A stretch of 64,000 nt of DNA from Microbaculum sp051390635. Its GTDB lineage: Bacteria > Pseudomonadota > Alphaproteobacteria > Rhizobiales > Tepidamorphaceae. Numbering within the stretch: the first letter of the stretch is position 1; every line of letters begins with the position of its first letter. The notes below the pieces were generated by a model, which made no database searches, was not told the origin of the DNA, and saw only the letters and a list, made by a program, of their open reading frames with translations. The stretch spans positions 344,435 through 408,434 of the forward strand of contig NZ_JBPODT010000005.1 in the NCBI RefSeq assembly GCF_051390635.1. The letters run 5' to 3'. Below are positions 27,704 through 35,791 of this stretch, in pieces. The translations under genes and the position numbers were made by a program.

Positions 27704-28473
27704 GCGGCACGACTTGTCGCTGAGAGCGCGAACAACCTTCCCGGCGCACCCGGCAAGGGCGCCAGATCCGCATGCTGCAGCATCCGCCAGAGGCTCGCCT
27801 GATTGGAGGAGACGACGGGTTTCCCCAACCGGTCCTCGATGGCGTCGATAACCCCCAGCGCCGGCAGCGCGGTGCAGGAGAGGAAGACACCTTCGACATC
27901 CGGCCGGTCCGCCGCTTCGGCCGCCGCGACGATGGTCGCCGCCGACACCCGCGCCATTTCGCGGTCGTCGGAAAGACCAAGGCACTGAGCGCTCGCGACG
28001 TCCAGCCCGCGCCGGGTGAAATAGGCGACCATCGGCGCCGTGGTTTCGGGCAGATAGGGCGTCACCAACGCGATCCGGCCGACGCCGAGCGCGGCGAAGG
28101 CCTGAACCGCGGCATCGGGCGGCGTGACGACCGGTACGCCGGGACGTGCGGTCCGGATCGCCTCGGCAACCGCGTCATCGCCGATTTCCACCGAGGCCGC
28201 GGTGCAGCTGAAGCAGATCGCCGCCAGGGTGACGTCGGGCACCAGAAGGTCCGCTGCCGCCGTCAATGTCGGCGCCATCCGGGCGAGGTTTTCCGGCGTG
28301 GTCGGGTTGGCGTAGGGCACCCGTGTCACATGCAGGGCCGCCCGCTCCGGCGGCAGCACCCGCCAGGCGTCGCGTTCCGACGTCAGGTCGGTCGCAAGCG
28401 CGATCAGTCCGAGGCGCGAGACATCGTTCGGCTCCAGGTCCGGACTGACCGGCGAAGGGACAACTGTGGTCAT
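27700..28473 (-). CDS. eutA: Asp/Glu racemase-like ectoine utilisation protein EutA
   Basis: 257 aa. It resembles maleate isomerase and Asp/Glu racemase-family enzymes with two catalytic cysteines: one in AAICFSCTAASVEIG and one in VEGVFLSCTALPALG. It is the first of the eutABC trio that converts hydroxyectoine toward ectoine. Starts and stops of eutA, eutB and eutC overlap, so the three are translated as a unit. The usp gene lies 13 bases upstream. Confidence 0.9.
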   Translation of the reverse strand: MTTVVPSPVSPDLEPNDVSRLGLIALATDLTSERDAWRVLPPERAALHVTRVPYANPTTPENLARMAPTLTAAADLLVPDVTLAAICFSCTAASVEIGDDAVAEAIRTARPGVPVVTPPDAAVQAFAALGVGRIALVTPYLPETTAPMVAYFTRRGLDVASAQCLGLSDDREMARVSAATIVAAAEAADRPDVEGVFLSCTALPALGVIDAIEDRLGKPVVSSNQASLWRMLQHADLAPLPGAPGRLFALSATSRAA

Positions 28474-28486
28474 TGCGCTGATCCGA

Positions 28487-28924
28487 TCAGACGACGAGAA
28501 CCGGGCATTTGGCCGTCCCCGTCACCTTGTGAGAAACGCTGCCGAGCAGGTAGCTTTCGATCGAGCCCAACCCGCGGCTGCCGATAACGATCAGGTCGAC
28601 GCCGTGTTCCTCGGCGAACGCGACGATATTGCGCGCCACCGGGCCGTTCCGCACGAAGGCCCGCACATCGCCGACGCCAAGCTCGCCGGCGCGCGCCTTC
28701 GCGCTTTCCGCGACCTCCCTGGCGGCCTCGCGCATGAGGTCGTCCATATTGCCGGGCTCCTCCGGGCGGACCATCGAGAAGGACGCCTCCAGCATCGAAT
28801 GGTGGCGGTAGATGGTCAGGACCGTCAGCTCGCCCCCCGTCAGCGCCTTCAGCTCGACGGCCTTCTCGAGCGCCTTGAGGGCGTTCTCGGAGCCGTCGAC
28901 GGGCACGAGGATATGCTTGAACAC
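28487..28924 (-). CDS. Universal stress protein of the ectoine TRAP cluster (TeaD-like)
   Basis: 145 aa from a GTG at 28924, with GAGGGAGG upstream on the minus strand. It begins FKHILVPVDGSENALKALE and ends with the ATP-binding GSRGLGSIESYLLGSVSHKV loop (G-x2-G-x9-G-S). TeaD, the equivalent in halophiles, binds ATP and modulates the ectoine TRAP transporter. The position directly after the TRAP large subunit (11 bases) supports the same role here. Confidence 0.9.
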   Translation of the reverse strand: MFKHILVPVDGSENALKALEKAVELKALTGGELTVLTIYRHHSMLEASFSMVRPEEPGNMDDLMREAAREVAESAKARAGELGVGDVRAFVRNGPVARNIVAFAEEHGVDLIVIGSRGLGSIESYLLGSVSHKVTGTAKCPVLVV

Positions 28925-28935
28925 GTCGCCCTCCC

Positions 28936-30222
28936 TCACTTCGCGAAGGCGAGGTCGCGCAGGAACAGCGCGATCTGCGGGAAGAAGATAAGGGCGACCG
29001 AGACACCGAGCAGGATCAGGATGAAGGGCGGCGTGCCCTTGATCACCTCGATGTAGGGCCGCTTGAACACGGCGATCGCGGTGAAGATGTCGCAGCCGAA
29101 GGGTGGTGTCGCGGAGCCGATGGCGACCTGCAGCGTGATGACCGTGCCGACCAGAACCGGATCCAGCCCGACCGAGTCGACCACCGGCGCGAAGATCGGC
29201 ACAAGAACCAGGATGACGACGATCGGGTCGACGAACATGCAGCCGACGAAGAAGGCGATGGAGATGACGAACAGGACTCCGATCGGCCCCATCGCGTCTA
29301 TGCCGATGCCGCCGAGGATCGCCTGCGGGATCTGGGCAAAGGAAATGATCCACGAGAACGCCGCGCCAGCCGCGACCAGGATGAACACCACCGCCGTGAT
29401 CAGGCCGGTCGACTTGGCGGTCTGGTAGACGTCGCCGAGGCTCATCGAGCGGAAGACCAGGACCTCGAGGATCAGGGCGTAGAGCACGCAGGCGGCGGCC
29501 GCCTCGGTCGGCGAGAAGATTCCGCCGTAGATGCCGCCGATGATGATGACCGGAAAGCCGAGGGGCCAGAGCGCGCGCTGCACGGCGTGGAACCGCGCGC
29601 CCCAGCCCGCACGTTCCTCGGTCGGCACGTCGTTCCTGTAAGCATAGACGACGCTGTAGATGGAAAACAGGACCAGAATCAGAAGGCCCGGACCGATGCC
29701 GGCGATGAACAGCTCCGAAATCGAGGTATTGGAGACGACGCCGTAGATGATCATGCCGATCGACGGCGGGATCAGGAAGGCGATGTCGGAGGAATTGACG
29801 ATCAGCGCCAGCACGAAGCTGTCATTGTAGCCGGCCTTCAGCATGCGCGGGCGCAGCGGCCCGCCGACCGCCACGACGGTGGCCTGGGTGGAGCCCGAGA
29901 CCGCGCCGAACATGGTGCAGGCCGCGGCCGTGGAGACCGCGAGACCGCCCTTCACGTGCCCCACGAACTTCATCACCATGTCGATCAGCCGGTCGGCCGA
30001 CTGGCCACGCGTCATGATGTCGGCGGCGAAGATGAACATGGGCACGGCGATCAGCGATGCGGGGCGGATGCCGGCCATGAACTGCTGGACCATGGTCTCC
30101 ATCTGCCCGAAGCCGCCCATCATCATGTAGAAGCCGACGAAGGCGCCGACGATGAGCGGGATCATCATCGGGAACCCGAGCAGCAGAAGCAGGATCATGA
30201 TGGAAAAGATCGTCAGTGCCAT
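28936..30222 (-). CDS. uehC: Ectoine/hydroxyectoine TRAP transporter large permease
   Basis: 428 aa with about 12 membrane spans, typical DctM size. It starts ALTIFSIMILLLLLGFPMMI and contains the conserved VSGSTQATVVAVGGPL and IPPSIGMIIYGV loops. It is the sodium-coupled transport subunit. It works with the small subunit gene 12 bases upstream and the binding protein UehA. Substrate is inferred from context. Confidence 0.93.
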   Translation of the reverse strand: MALTIFSIMILLLLLGFPMMIPLIVGAFVGFYMMMGGFGQMETMVQQFMAGIRPASLIAVPMFIFAADIMTRGQSADRLIDMVMKFVGHVKGGLAVSTAAACTMFGAVSGSTQATVVAVGGPLRPRMLKAGYNDSFVLALIVNSSDIAFLIPPSIGMIIYGVVSNTSISELFIAGIGPGLLILVLFSIYSVVYAYRNDVPTEERAGWGARFHAVQRALWPLGFPVIIIGGIYGGIFSPTEAAAACVLYALILEVLVFRSMSLGDVYQTAKSTGLITAVVFILVAAGAAFSWIISFAQIPQAILGGIGIDAMGPIGVLFVISIAFFVGCMFVDPIVVILVLVPIFAPVVDSVGLDPVLVGTVITLQVAIGSATPPFGCDIFTAIAVFKRPYIEVIKGTPPFILILLGVSVALIFFPQIALFLRDLAFAK

Positions 30223-30234
30223 GATCGTCGCCCC

Positions 30235-30813
30235 TCAGATTTCCTGCTCGTCGGCCGCATAGCCTTCGAGAACGTTGGTGGAGAGGTATATGTCCTTCTC
30301 CCGGACGTTCTTTATGGCGGTGAGGAGGTACTGCATCCCGGTCATGAAGAAGCCGACGGGCACCCAGATCAGCGTCCACCAGACCGGGATCTGCAGGGCC
30401 GGCAGCACGCGCCCGCGGCCCGCCTGGGTCACGATGTAGCCGTAGGAATACCAGCACAGCGCGAACATGAAGGCTGCGGTGATCAGAGCGATCGCGATCA
30501 TCATCGGCTTGCGCATTGGGGGCGGCAGCGCGTCGTAGATCGCCGACATGCGGATGTGCCTACCCTGCCGCGCGGCATAACTGATGCCGGCGAAGGTGAT
30601 CAGGATGATCAGGATGCGGTTCAGCTCTTCGGAGAAGAAGATGCTCGACTGGAAGACGAAACGACCGACCACGTTCGCGATGGTGTTGGCGGCCATGAGC
30701 AGGACGCCAACAGCGAGCATTGCCGACTCGATGCGACTGATCAGGCTGTCGATCGTCCCGAGGAATCCGGGCAGCGACGATGCGTGCTCCGAGCTTTGCG
30801 GCTGGTCGGTCAA
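30235..30813 (-). CDS. uehB: Ectoine/hydroxyectoine TRAP transporter small permease
   Basis: 192 aa with four membrane spans, as in DctQ proteins. The motif RQGRHIRMSAIYDALP (about residues 82-97) is the conserved cytoplasmic loop of this family. It sits 76 bases after uehA in a continuous operon. Confidence 0.9.
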   Translation of the reverse strand: MTDQPQSSEHASSLPGFLGTIDSLISRIESAMLAVGVLLMAANTIANVVGRFVFQSSIFFSEELNRILIILITFAGISYAARQGRHIRMSAIYDALPPPMRKPMMIAIALITAAFMFALCWYSYGYIVTQAGRGRVLPALQIPVWWTLIWVPVGFFMTGMQYLLTAIKNVREKDIYLSTNVLEGYAADEQEI

Positions 30814-30889
30814 TGCTTTTCCCCCGAGTCCGCCGGTCAGAGACGCCCGGCGGGGACGAGGCCCCGCCAGGCGATGGCTCCTGTGACCG

Positions 30890-31900
30890 CTACTGGGCGG
30901 CAGCCTTCAGATCCGCCTTCAACTGGTCGAGGATCTTCTTGCCGCTTTCGCCCGTCATCTCGATGAATTTGGCCTCGACATCGGCGGCGGCGTCCTTGAA
31001 GCACTTGCGCTGCTCCTCGGTGAGCACCGTCACCGTCATTTCCGGCTTGGCCTTCTTGATCTTTTCGAGTTCGGAATCGGCAAGGCCCTTCTGGTAGTCG
31101 ACGATGTAGTCGTAGGCGGTATCGGACGCGGCCTGGATCGCCTTCTTGTCGGCATCGCCGAGGCCGTCATAGAAGTCCTTGTTGGCCATCACCGCGGTGG
31201 TGAAATTGTTGTGCCCCGCATACGTGATGTAGTCGGTGACCTCGTAGATCTTCGTCGAGTAGAGGAAGAAGGTCGGGTTCTCCTGGCCCTGGATGATGTT
31301 GGTCTGCAGGCCGCCATAGACCTCGCCCCAGGGCAGCGGCGTCGGCGTCGCGCCGAAGGCCCGGTAGGATTCGACCAGCAGCGGGTTGGTCATCACCCTA
31401 AACTTCACTTCGTTCAGATCGGCGCAGCTCTCCACCGGGCTCTTGGTGGTCATGGCGACCTCGCCCTCGGGGAACATCGTCAGCAGTTCCAGCCCCTGAT
31501 CGGCGTAGAGCTTCTGGAAGTCCTCGTTGATCGCCTTAGAGCTCTTGTAGAAGCGGGCGAGCTGATCCTGGTCCGTCGGCAACAGATAGGGCACGAAGAA
31601 GACCTGCGCCTCGGGGATCAGAGAGCCGGTGAAACCCGGCGACTGGTCGACGAACTGCAGGATGCCGGCCTGGGCCTGCTCCATGATGTCCGCCGACTCG
31701 CCCAGCGTCCCATAGGGAAACAGCTGGATCGTATGGTCGGTGTTGGCCTCGACCTCTTCCTTGAACTTCTGAGCGAACTTGCCCTGCACCTCATCCATCG
31801 ATTCCTCGAAGGCGTAGCGCCAGGTTTCGGCCATGGCGGCGGTCGAGGTGAGTGCGAATGCGGCGGCGGCGACGCCGGCCAGAACTCGCGTGATTGTCAT
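30890..31900 (-). CDS. uehA: Ectoine/hydroxyectoine TRAP periplasmic binding protein
   Basis: 336 aa from the ATG at 31900 (AAGGAGA upstream on the minus strand). Signal peptide residues 1-24 end STAAMAE. The mature protein starts TWRYAFEESMDEVQGKFAQ, close to TeaA/UehA. The Glu in this segment and aromatic residues further on (LPWGEVYGGLQTNIIQGQEN) are those used for ectoine binding in the family. It is the first gene of the uehABC-usp-eutABC-doeAB operon. Confidence 0.93.
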   Translation of the reverse strand: MTITRVLAGVAAAAFALTSTAAMAETWRYAFEESMDEVQGKFAQKFKEEVEANTDHTIQLFPYGTLGESADIMEQAQAGILQFVDQSPGFTGSLIPEAQVFFVPYLLPTDQDQLARFYKSSKAINEDFQKLYADQGLELLTMFPEGEVAMTTKSPVESCADLNEVKFRVMTNPLLVESYRAFGATPTPLPWGEVYGGLQTNIIQGQENPTFFLYSTKIYEVTDYITYAGHNNFTTAVMANKDFYDGLGDADKKAIQAASDTAYDYIVDYQKGLADSELEKIKKAKPEMTVTVLTEEQRKCFKDAAADVEAKFIEMTGESGKKILDQLKADLKAAAQ

Positions 31901-31938
31901 TGAGTGTCTCCTTCCTGTCGTCCCTGTCCCCGGCGCGC

Positions 31939-31967
31939 GCGCACCGACGCGCTTCGCATCGGTGCGC
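31939..31967. other. Strong hairpin in the uehA leader
   Basis: GCGCACCGA (31939-31947) and TCGGTGCGC (31959-31967) form a perfect 9-bp stem; three further pairs can form inside the loop after one mismatch. It lies about 40 bases upstream of the uehA start within the 252-bp enuR-uehA gap. It has no T-run, so it may be a leader structure rather than a terminator. Confidence 0.5.
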
Positions 31968-32088
31968 ACGCTTTCGGAAGGCGGATAACCCGCCCTTGTT
32001 CTTGTGCCAGGGGATCGCGTCTCGCCGCGTCTGGACAGGCAAGATCCCGTTCCCCAGAGGCCGGTAGCGTTGGGGAAACGAAATACCA

Positions 32089-32106
32089 AGTCAATTTTTT
32101 TATTGA
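32089..32106 (-). promoter_or_regulatory. Candidate uehA promoter element and EnuR operator
   Basis: On the minus strand a -35-like TTGACT lies at 32094-32089. It overlaps an inverted repeat with 5-base arms TCAAT (32091-32095) and ATTGA (32102-32106) around six T/A pairs. This is the only strongly AT-rich stretch between enuR and uehA. No good -10 follows at 17 bases. EnuR control is inferred from known ectoine clusters. Confidence 0.4.
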
Positions 32107-32152
32107 ACCATGACAATCGATGCGCGATCGCCCGCCGCCGCCAACCGTCCGG

Positions 32153-33541
32153 CTAGATCGCCAGCAGGGCCGGCTCCGGCGGGCTGCGCACCAGCCGCGC
32201 GATCACGCTGAGACCCCGTTCGAGCTCTTCTTCGGAGCCGGCCCCCAGGCAGATGCGCACCGCCGGATGATGTTGGTCGTCGGAGATCGCGAAATTGCTC
32301 CCCGCCGCCACCGCCACGCCGTTGTTGCGGGCGTGGGCCACGAACATGTCCTCGCGCCAGGGGTCGGGCAGCCGCATCCAGACATGCATGCCGTTGGGCG
32401 AGCCCGTATAGGGGAGCCCGCGGAGCAGACGGGCCGCGATGTCGTTGCGACGCGACAACTGGGCCTGCTGCCACTGCAACAGCGTCTCCGCCGTTCCGTC
32501 GTCCAGCCAGCGGGTGGCGATCTCCGCCATCAGCGGCGTCGCCATCCAGTTGGTCACCAGATGCCGTGTCCGCGCCGCCGCCACCATCGTGTCCGGAACC
32601 ACCAGCCAGGCGATACGCAGCCCGGGCAGCAGGCACTTCGCCAGGCCGGTGAAATAGAACGTCCGCTCCGGGGCGAGCATGAAAAGCGGCTCCGGACGGC
32701 CGGGCTGGATCGGACCCAGCGCATCGTTCTCGACGATCCAGACATCGTGCTGCCGGGCGATTTCGACGATCGCGCGCCGGCGCTTCCCGCCCATCATCGC
32801 CGCCGTCGGGCCGAGGCCGCTCGGAAGCACGAACAGGACTTTCACGGCTCCCGTCCTGCACGCCCGGTCGAACGCGTCCGGCACGATACCCTCGTTGTCC
32901 AGGGGCAGTCCGGCCAGGCGCAGTCCCAGCGCGGTCGTCAGCGACTTCAGGGTGTGATGACCGATCTCCTCGGAAACGACAAGGTCGCCCGGCAGCGCCG
33001 CCGTCATCAGCGCGGTGGTCATCGCCACCGTGTTGCCGTTCGCCGGAAGGACCTGGTCGCGGCGGGTGTCGATGCCGCAGCGGGCGAGCCAGCCGAGCGC
33101 GGCCTCGCAATGGGCCTCCAGCGTCGCGCGCGGCCGGAACGACAGTATCGCGTTGCCGGGCAGATCGTCGGCCAGCGTCGCGAGCGTGGCGGACATGCGC
33201 TCGGAATGGAGTTCGCCGGTCACAGGCACCAGCATCGAGCAGTCGATGACATCGTCGCTGCCGCCGAGGCGATGCCAGGGCATCCGGGTATCCGGACGGC
33301 CGGACCGCACGAAGCTGCCGCGCCCGACCTGACCGGAGATCACGCCGAGACGGCTGAGCTCGTCATAGGCCCGGCTCACCGTCTGAACGCTGACACCGAG
33401 ATCGTAGGCAAGCGCACGATGTGTCGGCAGCCGCACGCCCGGCCGGATCTCGCCCGCCTCGATCGCGTCGATCAGACTCTGGGCGAGCGAACGGTAGGCG
33501 GGGCGCCGCAAGCTGTCCTTGTTCGGTGGCCAGATTGTCAT
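32153..33541 (-). CDS. enuR: MocR/GntR-type regulator of ectoine catabolism
   Basis: 462 aa, ATG at 33541. The N-terminal winged helix (about residues 15-80: LPTHRALAYDLGVSVQTVSR, then ISGQVGRGSFV) is of the GntR type. The rest is a class I aminotransferase-like domain; the Lys in FTGLAKCLLPGLRIAW is at the PLP-binding position. EnuR binds PLP, senses ectoine breakdown products (diaminobutyrate derivatives) through it, and represses ueh/eut/doe genes. It is transcribed toward uehA and lies back to back with the asnC-doeC-doeD set. Confidence 0.92.
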   Translation of the reverse strand: MTIWPPNKDSLRRPAYRSLAQSLIDAIEAGEIRPGVRLPTHRALAYDLGVSVQTVSRAYDELSRLGVISGQVGRGSFVRSGRPDTRMPWHRLGGSDDVIDCSMLVPVTGELHSERMSATLATLADDLPGNAILSFRPRATLEAHCEAALGWLARCGIDTRRDQVLPANGNTVAMTTALMTAALPGDLVVSEEIGHHTLKSLTTALGLRLAGLPLDNEGIVPDAFDRACRTGAVKVLFVLPSGLGPTAAMMGGKRRRAIVEIARQHDVWIVENDALGPIQPGRPEPLFMLAPERTFYFTGLAKCLLPGLRIAWLVVPDTMVAAARTRHLVTNWMATPLMAEIATRWLDDGTAETLLQWQQAQLSRRNDIAARLLRGLPYTGSPNGMHVWMRLPDPWREDMFVAHARNNGVAVAAGSNFAISDDQHHPAVRICLGAGSEEELERGLSVIARLVRSPPEPALLAI

Positions 33542-33546
33542 GAAAC

Positions 33547-33576
33547 ATTATCTGCCTTGAAACGGAACAATTGACA
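33547..33576. promoter_or_regulatory. Short shared control region between enuR and the AsnC-family gene
   Basis: Only 64 bases separate the two start codons. On the minus strand GATAAT (33552-33547) matches the -10 consensus at five positions and ends five bases before the enuR ATG, which would give a nearly leaderless mRNA. On the plus strand TTGACA (33571-33576) is a perfect -35 but the -10 at 17 bases (GTACGT) is poor. Both are predictions. Confidence 0.35.
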
Positions 33577-33605
33577 AGCACAGCGGCGAGGCGGTACGTG
33601 CGGCC

Positions 33606-34094
33606 ATGCCCATCGCCCTCGATGACCGTGACGTTCGCATCCTGCAGATCCTCTGCCAGGAAGGCCGGATCTCGAAGAGCGAACTGGCCCGGCGCGTCAA
33701 TCTGTCGGCCACGCCGTGTTGGGAACGCCTCAAGCGTCTGGAGGCGCAGGGGCTGATCCGCGGCTATCGCGCCGAGATCGCCCTGGCGCGGATCGCGCCG
33801 CACGTGACGATCTTCGTGGTGGCCGAACTGGAATCGCATCGCACCGACGACTTCAGGATCTTCGAGCAGGCCATCGCCCGGCGCGACGAGATCATCGCCT
33901 GCTGGGCGATCGGCGGCGGCTTCGACTACCTGCTGCAGATCGTGACGGCCGACATCAACAGCTATCAACGCCTCGTCGACGCCCTTCTGGGCGAACGGAT
34001 CGGCCTGAAACGCTACTTCACTTACATCGTCACCAAAGACGTGAAGGCCGACGCGCCGCCGCTGGGACACCTGCTCGGTCGGCAGGACACCTGA
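33606..34094 (+). CDS. AsnC/Lrp-family regulator of the ectoine cluster
   Basis: 162 aa. The helix-turn-helix (RISKSELARRVNLSATPCWERLKRL, here residues 21-45) is followed by the RAM ligand-binding domain with its Gly-rich turn (WAIGGGFDYLLQIV). Ectoine clusters of Proteobacteria regularly carry one such gene (called asnC or doeX). It binds breakdown intermediates and is needed for induction or fine tuning. It is the first gene of the rightward arm with doeC and doeD. Confidence 0.9.
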   Translation: MPIALDDRDVRILQILCQEGRISKSELARRVNLSATPCWERLKRLEAQGLIRGYRAEIALARIAPHVTIFVVAELESHRTDDFRIFEQAIARRDEIIACWAIGGGFDYLLQIVTADINSYQRLVDALLGERIGLKRYFTYIVTKDVKADAPPLGHLLGRQDT

Positions 34095-34208
34095 CCGCGT
34101 CGCGGCGGCAATTCGGAAGAATCCTCCTCCGCGACGACCATCTTCAAAAAATCCCTCTGCCGATACCGCCCTATTCTGCTGTGCATGGCCCGCACGACCT
34201 GCGGGGCC

Positions 34209-34228
34209 CCGGGCCTTGCGGCCCCCGG
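34209..34228. other. GC-rich hairpin upstream of doeC
   Basis: GGGCC (34211-34215) and GGCCC (34220-34224) pair around TTGC, with possible extension after a two-base bulge. It sits in the 150-bp gap between the AsnC-type gene and doeC, just before the doeC ribosome site GGCGGAGG. No T-run follows. Confidence 0.3.
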
Positions 34229-34244
34229 AACCGGCGGAGGAATC

Positions 34245-35735
34245 ATGAGCGCGCTTGCAAAGACGACCGACGGAGCCCCGAAAGGGATCGCCCTCGCGGA
34301 TCCGGCGCTGTTCAAGAGCTTCGCCTATATCGGCAACCGCTGGACCGCCGCCGCCGGCGGCACCGTCCTCTCGGTCACCGATCCCGCCGACGGCGCGCTC
34401 GTCGGCGAAGTCGCCTGCCTGTCCTCGGCCGAGAGCGCCCGGTCCGTCGACGCGGCTCATGCCGCATTTCCCGATTGGGCCTCGGCCCTGCCGCAACATC
34501 GCTCGCGACTCCTGCGCCGCTGGTACGAGCTGATGGTCGAGTGCCGCGAGGACCTGGCGCAGATCATGACGGCCGAACAGGGCAAGCCGATCTCGGAAGC
34601 GCGCGGCGAAATCGACTACGCGGCCGCCTTCGTCGAGTTCTACGCCGAGGAAGCCAAGCGCCCGAACATCGAGGGCGTCACCTCCCATCTCCCAGACGCC
34701 GAGGTCGAACTCTGGCGCGAGCCGGTGGGCATCGCCGCCCTGATCACGCCCTGGAATTTTCCCTCCGCGATGATCACCCGCAAGGCCGCCGCGGCGCTGG
34801 CGGCTGGCTGCACGGTGCTGATACACCCCTCCTCGCAGACCCCGTTCTCGGCGCTGGCGCTCGCTGAACTGGCCGACCGGGCCGGCTTCCCCCCCGGCGT
34901 CGTCAACGTGATCACCGGCAACGCGGCCGACGTCGTCGAGCCCTGGCTCGACGACCCGCGCGTCCGGGCGCTGTCGTTCACCGGCTCGACGGAGATCGGC
35001 AAGCTGCTCTATTCCCGCTCGGCGGCGACGGTGAAGCGGCTGGTGCTGGAACTCGGCGGCCATGCCCCGTTCCTGGTATTCGCCGACGCCGATCTCGACC
35101 GCGCGGTGGACGAGGCGATCAAGGCGAAGTTCGCCACGACCGGACAGGATTGCCTCGGCGCCAACCGCTTTCTCGTCGAGCGCTCGCTCTACGACGCCTT
35201 CTGCGCCCGCTTCGCCGAGGCGACGATGGCGCTGAGCCTGGGGGCCGGCCGCGACGATCCCGACCTGGGGCCGCTGATGAACGAGGGCGCGGTGCGCAAG
35301 CAGGAGGAGCACGTCGCCGACGCCCTGGCGCGCGGCGCGCGCTGCCTCGCCGGTGGCCGGCGCTCGCCCCTCGGCCCGCTGTTCTACGAAGCGACCGTCC
35401 TGGCCGACGTCGATCCGGCGTCGCTGGTCTTTAGCGAGGAGACGTTCGGCCCGGTCGCCGCCATCGCCCCCTTCGATACCGAGGACGAGGCGGTGACGCG
35501 CGCCAATGCCACCGAATACGGGCTCGTCGCCTATCTGCACACGCAGGATCCCCGGCGCATCTACCGTCTCAGCCGCGCGCTCGATTTCGGCATGGTCGCG
35601 GTCAACCGCACCAAGGTCACCGGCGCGCCGATCCCCTTCGGCGGCATGAAACAGTCCGGCCTGGCCCGCGAGGGCGCCCGCCACGGGCTCGAGGCGTTCA
35701 CCGACATCAAGTACGTCTGCCGCGACTGGGCCTGA
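34245..35735 (+). CDS. doeC: Aspartate-semialdehyde-forming pathway aldehyde dehydrogenase (ectoine catabolism)
   Basis: 496 aa from the ATG at 34245, with GGCGGAGG upstream. It is an aldehyde dehydrogenase: ITPWNFP (167-173), catalytic base Glu269 in LVLELGG and nucleophile Cys303 in GQDCLGANR. It would oxidise aspartate semialdehyde to aspartate, the last step of ectoine use. The cofactor-binding lysine of the usual KP(A/S) motif is His194 here (LIHPSSQTP), an unusual change. It resembles succinate-semialdehyde dehydrogenases (called ssd in some species). Confidence 0.9.
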   Translation: MSALAKTTDGAPKGIALADPALFKSFAYIGNRWTAAAGGTVLSVTDPADGALVGEVACLSSAESARSVDAAHAAFPDWASALPQHRSRLLRRWYELMVECREDLAQIMTAEQGKPISEARGEIDYAAAFVEFYAEEAKRPNIEGVTSHLPDAEVELWREPVGIAALITPWNFPSAMITRKAAAALAAGCTVLIHPSSQTPFSALALAELADRAGFPPGVVNVITGNAADVVEPWLDDPRVRALSFTGSTEIGKLLYSRSAATVKRLVLELGGHAPFLVFADADLDRAVDEAIKAKFATTGQDCLGANRFLVERSLYDAFCARFAEATMALSLGAGRDDPDLGPLMNEGAVRKQEEHVADALARGARCLAGGRRSPLGPLFYEATVLADVDPASLVFSEETFGPVAAIAPFDTEDEAVTRANATEYGLVAYLHTQDPRRIYRLSRALDFGMVAVNRTKVTGAPIPFGGMKQSGLAREGARHGLEAFTDIKYVCRDWA

Positions 35736-35745
35736 ATCCCGGCCG

Positions 35746-35772
35746 CAAGATCCGGCCCGCCAAGATCCGGCC
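35746..35772. repeat. Short tandem direct repeat
   Basis: CAAGATCCGGCC occurs at 35746-35757 and again at 35761-35772, a 15-base period, in the 56-bp gap between doeC and doeD. It could arise by slippage and has no clear role. Confidence 0.45.
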
Positions 35773-35791
35773 ACTCAGAAAGGAACGACCG

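Noticed and set aside
33363..35774. Leftward open frame of 803 codons
   Set aside because: It is the antisense shadow of the AsnC-type and doeC genes; high GC removes stop codons and the translation is Arg/Gly-rich with no family motif.
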